Of a stretch of DNA of 12,177 nucleotides, positions 1-4,618 are shown one piece after another (positions within the stretch are counted from its first letter, which is position 1; every line of letters begins with the position of its first letter). The position numbers and the translations under genes are program-made. The notes beneath the pieces are model-generated. The model was not told where the DNA came from, ran no database searches, and saw only the letters and a list, made by a program, of their open reading frames with translations. The stretch is from assembly GCA_046546095.1 (NCBI GenBank), contig JBKGYK010000081.1, positions 1 through 12,177 of the forward strand, written 5' to 3'. Origin of the DNA: JAQIBY01 sp046546095 (lineage in GTDB: Bacteria; Bacteroidota; Bacteroidia; Bacteroidales; ML635J-15).

Positions 1-80
1 TAGGTTTGTAGGTTTGTAGGTTTGTAGGTTTGTAGGTTTATAGGTTTGTAGGTTTGTAGGTTTATAGGTTTGTAGGTTTT
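1..80. repeat. Tandem array of ten 8-bp units (TAGGTTTG)
   Basis: Ten uninterrupted 8-bp units. Seven are TAGGTTTG, two are TAGGTTTA and the last is TAGGTTTT. The array starts at the window edge, so it probably continues leftwards. It lies just beyond the 3' end of the ars operon, which is read towards it. Short arrays of this sort change copy number by slippage. Its role is unknown; together with the facing units at 94-125 it could fold in RNA. Confidence 0.95.
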
Positions 81-93
81 GGGTTTTGGTAAT

Positions 94-125
94 AACCTAT
101 CAACCTATCAACCTCCCAACCTACT
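94..125. repeat. Four 8-bp units facing the TAGGTTTG array
   Basis: Four units in register: AACCTATC, AACCTATC, AACCTCCC, AACCTACT. The AACCTA core is the reverse complement of the TAGGTT core of the array at 1-80, with an interrupting stretch at 81-93. In a transcript leaving arsG the two arms could pair in several registers, about 6 bp per unit separated by 2-nt mismatches. The last unit touches the arsG stop codon (TAA, 125-127). The arrangement may serve as a 3'-end structure for the ars mRNA, but no clean U-tract is visible, so I do not call it a terminator. Confidence 0.75.
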
Positions 126-826
126 TAAAAATAGATTATCACAATGTAGTAGATCCCAACACCGATAAACAGAATGGAAATCACACGTCTGAACCAGATT
201 TCAAAGTTTTTCAGTCTGTTGTACACTTTTCCTACGCCGGAAACCGTATAGGCAATCAGCCAGGCAAATATGATGACCGGAATCCCGGTAGCCAGAGCAA
301 ATACTACAGGCAGGTATAATCCCGAAGCACTTGACACAGTCATCGGAATAAGCATACCGAAGTATAACACGCCGCTGTAGGGGCAAAATGCCAGGGCAAA
401 CAGAATCCCAAGTAATAGCACGTCCCAGTATGTGTGTTTGCTTTTTTGCTTGAATTTTTTGGTCAGGTTTCCAACGCCCGGTAATTTAATTTTGATGAGA
501 TCAAGCATCAGCACTCCAATGATAATCAGCAAGGGTCCAATGATCTTTTCTCCGTATTTCTGAAACCAGCCTGAAATTTCAAACTGATCGGCTCCGATAA
601 AAATGACCAGGGCCAGACCTGTATAGGCTATGGCACGGCCCAGGGTGTAAACCAGTCCGCTTAAAAACACTCGCTTCTTATCCTCAATATCCTTGCTGAT
701 AAATCCGATGGCCGTGATGTTGGTTGCCAGCGGGCAGGGACTGATGGCAGTCATCAGGCCAAGAACGAAAGCCGTAACCACGGGAAGCGAGCTGTTGCTC
801 ATAATATTTTGCAATAGGTCTTCCAT
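125..826 (-). CDS. arsG: ArsG-family membrane protein (CcdA/DsbD-like permease)
   Basis: This 233-residue integral membrane protein has about six hydrophobic segments. It carries the CcdA/DsbD-type hallmark of a cysteine-proline pair in the first membrane segment (SPCPL, Cys31) and a second in the middle of the protein (AFCPYSG, Cys148). It resembles the family annotated as ArsG, proposed to export aromatic aminoarsenicals alongside ArsE and ArsF; the paired cysteines equally suit electron transfer across the membrane. It is the last gene of the ars operon and starts 6 bp after arsF. The ATG at 824-826 is the only sensible start and leaves a short hydrophilic N-terminus. The family call is good; whether it moves an arsenical or electrons cannot be read from the sequence. 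Confidence 0.85.
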   Translation of the reverse strand: MEDLLQNIMSNSSLPVVTAFVLGLMTAISPCPLATNITAIGFISKDIEDKKRVFLSGLVYTLGRAIAYTGLALVIFIGADQFEISGWFQKYGEKIIGPLLIIIGVLMLDLIKIKLPGVGNLTKKFKQKSKHTYWDVLLLGILFALAFCPYSGVLYFGMLIPMTVSSASGLYLPVVFALATGIPVIIFAWLIAYTVSGVGKVYNRLKNFEIWFRRVISILFIGVGIYYIVIIYF

Positions 827-832
827 AAAAAA

Positions 833-1255
833 TTATTGGATTAGCGGATCTGTTTTTTCTTTAATGATTTGCTTTAATTTATCCGGATTGCTTTTGGCGT
901 GCATAAATCCATCTCCTGTAATGTCGGTTTTTTCATCACCGCCAACAATAATCAGGCTTTGGCCGGAAACGCCAATCTCTTCTGCCTTCTGCCGGCCTTT
1001 GTCAGATTCTATGTTGTAAACTGAAAATGGTACTTCATCGTCGTAAAGCTCCTGAACTGCTTTTTTTGCCTCTGCTTCAACTGTATTGCAGGTGGGACAG
1101 CGTCTTTTATTGTGGAAATAGTACACATGCACGTCATCTGACGTTTCTACTGTAGCCGATTGTGTCTTGTCAGCATCATTTTCCTTGTTTCCAGAGCAGG
1201 CTGCACCAAGGGTAAGTACAAGCAGGGCAATTCCAATTAATTTTAATGTTTTCAT
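833..1255 (-). CDS. arsF: ArsF-family thioredoxin-like lipoprotein
   Basis: This 140-residue protein begins with a lipoprotein signal peptide whose lipobox is LGAAC (lipidated Cys20). A polar linker of about 20 residues follows, then a thioredoxin-like domain with a CPTC motif (Cys53, Cys56). The lipidated N-terminus places it outside the cytoplasmic membrane, unlike the cytosolic thioredoxin-like protein encoded just upstream. It resembles the family annotated as nitrophenyl compound nitroreductase subunit ArsF. It lies 4 bp after the thioredoxin-like gene and 6 bp before arsG, so the three are almost certainly co-transcribed. My inference is that it is the periplasmic redox partner of ArsG; the arsenical it acts on, if any, is not evident. 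No flavin or metal site is visible. Confidence 0.8.
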   Translation of the reverse strand: MKTLKLIGIALLVLTLGAACSGNKENDADKTQSATVETSDDVHVYYFHNKRRCPTCNTVEAEAKKAVQELYDDEVPFSVYNIESDKGRQKAEEIGVSGQSLIIVGGDEKTDITGDGFMHAKSNPDKLKQIIKEKTDPLIQ

Positions 1256-1259
1256 AGGT

Positions 1260-1499
1260 TTATTGTTTTTTGGTTAGAATTTCGTTCAGTTCTTTTGTGG
1301 AGGGTAAGCGGCCGGAGAAAACCACATCACCATCAATGACAAGTCCCGGTGTTGACATCACACCATATTCCATGATTTTCATGATGTCTTCAACCTTTTC
1401 AATGCTGGCATCCATTCCGAGTTCATCAATAGCATCTTTTGTTTTCTTTTCCAGTTGTTTGCATTTGGGGCAACCTGTGCCCAGAATTTTAATGTCCAT
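1260..1499 (-). CDS. Small thioredoxin-like redox protein (possible ArsE)
   Basis: This 79-residue cytosolic protein of the small glutaredoxin-like (redox-active disulfide protein 2) family has a CPKC active site at Cys10-Cys13. A conserved cis-proline loop is present (STPGLVIDG, Pro51). There is no signal peptide. Its position between arsC and arsF suggests two jobs: recycling the ArsC disulfide after arsenate reduction, and passing electrons onward to ArsG/ArsF. In arsEFG-type clusters the small thioredoxin-like partner is called ArsE; I consider that likely but did not assign the symbol. It is 4 bp from both neighbours and starts at ATG 1497-1499. The family call is strong; the physiological partner is inferred. 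Confidence 0.88.
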   Translation of the reverse strand: MDIKILGTGCPKCKQLEKKTKDAIDELGMDASIEKVEDIMKIMEYGVMSTPGLVIDGDVVFSGRLPSTKELNEILTKKQ

Positions 1500-1503
1500 A
1501 ATC

Positions 1504-1923
1504 TTATTTTTTTACGTTATCGTTATAAAATTTTGTAAAATCACGTTTTATTTCATCGCGTATTCTTCTGAATTCAGATAGAATAAAGTCCTCACTGCCT
1601 GTAACTTCAGCCGGATCTTCAAAACCAATATGCATGCGGTGTTTTACCTTCCCGGTAAACATCGGGCAGCTTTCTTTGGCACCGTCGCATACGGTGATGA
1701 CATAATCAAATGTGTCATCCATAAATTCAGTCACGTTGCTGGGTTGATGATTGCTCAGATCAATGCCTTCCTCCTGCATCACCTGAATGGCATTTGGGTG
1801 AACTTCGCTGCCGGGTTCGGTGCCTGCAGAGTATATCTGTGCATCCGGGGCCAAAGCCTTTAAGTATCCTTCGGCCATCTGAGAGCGGCATGTATTGCCA
1901 GTGCATAGAATAAGTATCTTCAT
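1504..1923 (-). CDS. arsC: Arsenate reductase, thioredoxin-coupled (LMW-phosphatase fold)
   Basis: The protein has 139 residues, a normal length for the family. It reduces arsenate to arsenite in the cytosol. The phosphatase P-loop is near the N-terminus as Cys7-TGNTC-Arg13-Ser14, with Cys7 the nucleophile. The two further redox cysteines are Cys78 (VCDGA) and Cys85 (ESCP). Their 7-residue spacing matches the Cys82/Cys89 pair of the staphylococcal pI258 enzyme. The acid loop is FEDPA (Asp102). With all three cysteines present, the enzyme should finish with a surface disulfide that thioredoxin reduces, which fits the thioredoxin-like gene 4 bp downstream. It follows arsR by 6 bp. Nothing is missing, and a phosphotyrosine phosphatase role is unlikely given the cysteine triad and context. 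Confidence 0.95.
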   Translation of the reverse strand: MKILILCTGNTCRSQMAEGYLKALAPDAQIYSAGTEPGSEVHPNAIQVMQEEGIDLSNHQPSNVTEFMDDTFDYVITVCDGAKESCPMFTGKVKHRMHIGFEDPAEVTGSEDFILSEFRRIRDEIKRDFTKFYNDNVKK

Positions 1924-1929
1924 ATCTTT

Positions 1930-2244
1930 TTAGATTATCTCGTTTTCGTTGAAAAGCTTATGAAACATGGATTTGGCTTTCTCCCAGTTTTCCCGGTTCA
2001 GGCAATACTTGATGTATGGTTGTTCAATTTCTCCCTGAATCAGTCCGGCGTATTTAAGCTCTTTAAGATGCTGGGACAAGGTAGAGCGACCCACAGGCAA
2101 TTCATCCACCAAATCGCCGCTGTAACAACAGGCATTCATTTGCGATAATTTTTGCAAAATGTATAGCCGCACCGGATGCCCCATGACTTTGGTGATTCGT
2201 GCCATTTCTTTGACCTCTTCAGACAATTCAATTTTTTCTTTCAT
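1930..2244 (-). CDS. arsR: ArsR-family transcriptional repressor
   Basis: This 104-residue winged-helix repressor of the ArsR/SmtB family is the first gene of the ars operon. The helix-turn-helix spans roughly residues 42-68, with the recognition-helix sequence GRSTLSQHLKELKYAGLI. A vicinal cysteine pair, Cys39-Cys40 (NACCYSGDL), just before the HTH is the likely As(III)/Sb(III) site, with Cys81 (YCLN) as a possible third ligand. This differs from the E. coli ELCVCDLC arrangement. The inferred role is autorepression: a 43-bp dyad overlaps the promoter 2 bp upstream of the start codon. The start is ATG 2242-2244; no upstream in-frame start fits, because the dyad and promoter lie there. Confidence 0.92.
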   Translation of the reverse strand: MKEKIELSEEVKEMARITKVMGHPVRLYILQKLSQMNACCYSGDLVDELPVGRSTLSQHLKELKYAGLIQGEIEQPYIKYCLNRENWEKAKSMFHKLFNENEII

Positions 2245-2246
2245 CT

Positions 2247-2289
2247 TTTCATTTTGTTATTTTACGTTTCGCAAAGTAACGAAATGAAA
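2247..2289 (-). promoter_or_regulatory. 43-bp near-palindrome, probable ArsR operator
   Basis: The arms 2247-2265 and 2271-2289 are complementary at 16 of 19 positions around a 5-bp centre (GTTTC, 2266-2270). The outermost 8 bp are perfect (TTTCATTT against AAATGAAA). The dyad ends 2 bp before the arsR start codon and covers the putative -7 element and transcription start, as expected for a site whose occupation blocks transcription. It is longer than one ArsR dimer usually covers, so two dimers may bind. Two of three mismatches would be wobble pairs on the plus strand but not in the ars mRNA, which favours a DNA operator over an RNA hairpin. Confidence 0.65.
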
Positions 2290-2302
2290 TTTGAATGTGC
2301 AA
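2272..2302 (-). promoter_or_regulatory. Promoter of the ars operon (Bacteroidota type)
   Basis: On the minus strand a TTG (2302-2300) is followed by exactly 20 bp and then TTACTTTG (2279-2272), which matches the TAnnTTTG -7 consensus at 7 of 8 positions. Transcription would start near 2265, giving a leader of about 20 nt before arsR. The -7 element lies within the right arm of the dyad. An ATTCAAAT octamer (minus strand) occurs between the two promoter elements (2289-2296) and again 31 bp upstream (2320-2327). Confidence 0.55.
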
Positions 2303-2803
2303 GCTTTTATTAAAAAATAATTTGAATTTTGGGGGATTTCTTTATCAATGACTGACGCACTAAGCTAAAAATCACGCTACATACTTTTGTGATTCTACCA
2401 ATTCTGAAGTGAATTGTCATCGGTAAGGTACACTAAGAAAAGCAATCCCTGTTTTTGGTGCTGAGGTGCAATTGTTCTTGCTTTACATCAGCTTGTTGTA
2501 TCAGGGGATTACTTATGGTTGTGGGTATCTGTTATGGTTTTGAGATTTATGTTTGCCGTTTATTGGCTATACTGTAACTATTCGGATACAGTTTGAAAAG
2601 AATTGCATGACCATGTTGTAAGCCATGAATGGGTTTTCAATTATTGCTTTGAAGTTAATAATTGTTTACATGTAAAGAAATGTGAAGCTTTCGGTATGCT
2701 TACTTGTGGCTCAGCTAATAAGCTGAACTGTAAGCAGAAAATCGTTAAAAAATTTTACCGTCAGCCTCAACATTTCTTATCTAAAGCAAATCTGAAAAGT
2801 GAT
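2303..2803. other. About 500 bp without a recognisable gene
   Basis: Between the ars promoter and the lipoprotein gene I see no reading frame with recognisable protein features. A plus-strand open frame at 2603-2875 exists, but it has no family resemblance and runs into the opposite-strand lipoprotein gene. The stretch holds a nested inverted repeat at 2440-2514 and a perfect 6-bp stem with an AATA loop at 2711-2726 (TCAGCT/AGCTGA). It might be a decayed gene, an untranslated RNA or plain spacer. Confidence 0.4.
2440..2514. repeat. Nested inverted repeat, about 75 bp
   Basis: The outer arms are AAGCAATCCCTG (2440-2451) and CAGGGGATTACTT (2502-2514), complementary except for one mismatch and one extra base. 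The inner arms are GCTGA (2460-2464) and TCAGC (2488-2492). Both pairs share a centre near 2476-2477, with internal loops of 8 and 9 nt. RNA from either strand could fold into a two-stem hairpin. No U-tract follows. Confidence 0.45.
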
Positions 2804-3256
2804 TTACTCATTCAACTTGCCAAGTCTGGCTGTTGTTTTAACCGTTGTTTCTTTCATTATAAACCCAATTCCTAAAACGGGTTTTTTAACTGTAGTTTCA
2901 TACTGTGGATAGAATATTACATCATAGCCAGTATTGGTGGTCATCAATTCATACAAAGCGTAATTTGCTGTTTTATCATGTATGATATTTCCAACAACAG
3001 GCAAATTGGCCATATCAATTAACTCGGAATCTTTCTTAATTGTTCCGGTTTCTTTCTTAAACAATCTTGCCCAATCAATGGTCAGGATTTGGGTTGAAGA
3101 TGCTTCAGCAGTAACTTGTTCTGATAGAGTGAAGTCACTTTTAGTTAGATCTACTCTGACATTTGGTTCTTTCATGGTTTTGTTTGTGCTGGTACAGCTT
3201 GAGAAAAGGATGACCGCAATAAACATTGCACCAATAATTCTTGTGATTTTTTTCAT
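2804..3256 (-). CDS. Bacteroidota lipoprotein of unknown function (TRL/DUF6567-like)
   Basis: This 150-residue lipoprotein has a signal peptide and a lipobox ending in FSSC (lipidated Cys21). The mature part opens with MKEPNVRVDLTKSDFTLS. A central LPVVGN segment (85-90) follows, then ANYALYELMTTNTGYDVIFY (98-116), a YPQYE motif (116-120) and a conserved end TTVKTTARLG (137-146). This layout matches small lipoproteins common in Bacteroidota that resemble the TRL-like/DUF6567 group; no function is established for them. It would sit in the cell envelope. It appears monocistronic, with a long leader upstream. ATG 3254-3256 gives a textbook signal peptide. Confident as a gene and lipoprotein, unsure of the family name. 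Confidence 0.8.
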   Translation of the reverse strand: MKKITRIIGAMFIAVILFSSCTSTNKTMKEPNVRVDLTKSDFTLSEQVTAEASSTQILTIDWARLFKKETGTIKKDSELIDMANLPVVGNIIHDKTANYALYELMTTNTGYDVIFYPQYETTVKKPVLGIGFIMKETTVKTTARLGKLNE

Positions 3257-3535
3257 GATTTATTGTTTTTTTGATTCTTACTCATAAGGCTTTTCAGAAT
3301 ACGCCCCGTTTTTTAAGTGGTTTCTGGTCTCCACTGTCAATTGTTAGTTTGTTTCTTTCATTTCTGTTACTTGTACTTTTGGATGGGTAGCCCTATTTCC
3401 CCTTTTTTGTTGGTTTGTGTTCTTCGTTAAAAAACATTATTGCGATGTTCGGTTTTATAGTTGTTCGGTAAAAAAACAAGAGCAGAAAAATAGCAATATC
3501 CGCATTGTTTCTTATGTAGTTTTCTTTTTTCACCA
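3257..3535 (-). other. Long leader (about 280 nt) of the lipoprotein gene
   Basis: If transcription starts just after the TATTTTTG element at 3536-3543, the lipoprotein mRNA carries an unusually long 5' leader. It contains two direct copies of TGTTCGGT on the plus strand (3446-3453 and 3462-3469, 16 bp apart). It also has a G/C cluster that reads GGGGAAATAGGGCTACCC on the minus strand (about 3387-3404). A minus-strand open frame of 64 codons at 3427-3621 would start upstream of the promoter and lacks protein-like features. I do not recognise a known riboswitch. Confidence 0.35.
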
Positions 3536-3565
3536 CAAAAATAAACTACAATGGATAAAACTACA
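3515..3565 (-). promoter_or_regulatory. Putative promoter with three AAACTACA elements
   Basis: On the minus strand TATTTTTG (3543-3536) matches the TAnnTTTG -7 consensus fully; 20 bp upstream is TGTG, three of four bases of the TTTG -33 element. Around it lie three copies of an 8-mer on the plus strand: TGTAGTTT at 3515-3522 (inverted), AAACTACA at 3543-3550 and AAACTACA at 3558-3565 (direct, 15 bp apart). They flank the core promoter as regulator sites would. It probably serves the lipoprotein gene 280 bp downstream. Confidence 0.4.
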
Positions 3566-3815
3566 CATTTTTTTTTAAACTCCGTGTTTATGCATGGATT
3601 AATTATTTTATTTGTATTCATTAAATCGAGGATTTGTTTGAAAAATCAAGGTTCGGCAAAGCCAATGCTAAAGCATTTCGGGCAGCTTATTTATTTAATT
3701 GATTCAAAAATTATATCAAAAAGAGATTAGACATGACAAAAATAAAAAAAAAGAAAAATGCGAAAAAATCTACAATAAATTTGCAAAAACACATTGATAT
3801 CTTATTTGCTGTAAA
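3566..3815. other. AT-rich spacer with two short adjacent hairpins
   Basis: No convincing gene is present. A perfect palindrome AATGCT-AA-AGCATT (3664-3677) directly adjoins GGC-AAA-GCC (3655-3663). These lie about 140 bp beyond the stop of the minus-strand gene at 3816-4580 and could contribute to its 3' end, though no good U-tract follows. The lysine-rich 28-codon open frame on the plus strand (3733-3819) follows from the A-rich sequence and has no promoter I can support. Confidence 0.35.
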
Positions 3816-4580
3816 CTAATCATCTTTAAGCACAAAAGGCAAATCTTCTTTTTGTTCATGGTATGATTTGATTAAGAGGTTTTTTAGTGTTTCGTTGTGT
3901 CGCATATACATATACATGGCACCCTGTGCTCTCAATAATTTTTCTTTTTTATCTGTTCCCAGGTTTAGCTTATACACGTCTTTAATGCCATTTATTAATT
4001 CTTCGTACATCTTGTTTTCTTCAGACTCATAATTGGAGAAAATCACTGAAAAACAAAAGTCTTCCAGCGGAGGGTTTCTTACCTCTTCTGTTTCTTCAAT
4101 CCCGTTTATGCCTTTGCAAAGCTGTCCAACATAATGCCCATCTTTGTTAATGTGCCTGATGTAGAAATATTTAACTGCAATGTTGAGCATTTCGTCTATG
4201 GTAATGGTATCGGGAACCGGTTTGATATCGGTTTTGAATATTCCGGTAGAATCACACATTGTACTGTCTGAAATCAGGTTGTTATTAAGGTATGTGACAA
4301 CGGAATTTTGAAGTTGTTGTTCATCTGTGATGTCGATAAATGCTTTGCGAATGGAATAGCCGGAAAAATGAGTGAGCAAATAGTAACTGTCTGTTAGTTT
4401 GTTATTTATTTTTTCTTTGGCGATGTCATTGTCAAGTAACAGATGTTCAGATTTACTATCTGATTCTTTCCCCGGGATAAAAATCTTATCATAGATTATT
4501 TTGGTATCATTATTATCCTGTGCGCAAGCATGGTATGTTATAAACAATATCATACAAATGAATAGAGTCTTTTTCATCAT
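3816..4580 (-). CDS. Secreted protein of unknown function
   Basis: The protein has 254 residues (253 from the second ATG) and a clear Sec signal peptide ending near HACAQ (about residue 21), so it is exported. It has no cysteine directly at the cleavage site, no T9SS sorting domain and no repeats. The mature part is charged and mostly helical-looking, with DEMLNIAVKYFYIRHINKDG in the middle and several tyrosine- and methionine-rich stretches near the end. I recognise no family. It begins 38 bp after the T9SS gene on the same strand and is probably the third gene of that unit. The start is ATG ATG (4580 or 4577); either yields the same mature protein. Confidence 0.7.
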   Translation of the reverse strand: MMKKTLFICMILFITYHACAQDNNDTKIIYDKIFIPGKESDSKSEHLLLDNDIAKEKINNKLTDSYYLLTHFSGYSIRKAFIDITDEQQLQNSVVTYLNNNLISDSTMCDSTGIFKTDIKPVPDTITIDEMLNIAVKYFYIRHINKDGHYVGQLCKGINGIEETEEVRNPPLEDFCFSVIFSNYESEENKMYEELINGIKDVYKLNLGTDKKEKLLRAQGAMYMYMRHNETLKNLLIKSYHEQKEDLPFVLKDD

Positions 4581-4618
4581 AGTCAGGTTATTATGTTAAT
4601 AATTCAGCAAATATCAGC

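Noticed and set aside
86..319. Plus-strand open frame of 77 codons beginning in the repeat array
   Set aside because: It is antisense to arsG and is partly made of repeat-derived residues.
2241..2252. Four-codon frame ATG AAA AGA TGA overlapping the arsR start codon, like a leader peptide
   Set aside because: Such a frame arises easily in A-rich sequence, and a peptide of three residues with no regulatory codons is not persuasive without conservation data.
2603..2875. Plus-strand open frame of 90 codons between arsR and the lipoprotein gene
   Set aside because: It has no recognisable family or signal peptide and an odd Cys/His/Phe-rich composition. It overlaps the last 70 bp of a well-supported minus-strand gene, and no promoter is seen.
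2861..2887. Plus-strand hairpin AAACCC/GGGTTT followed by six T, like an intrinsic terminator
   Set aside because: It lies inside the coding sequence of the minus-strand lipoprotein, the stem is only 6 bp with a 12-nt loop, and no plus-strand gene needs it.
3733..3819. Small lysine-rich plus-strand frame of 28 codons
   Set aside because: Its composition follows directly from the A-rich tract, there is no upstream promoter, and it ends on the stop codon of an opposite-strand gene.
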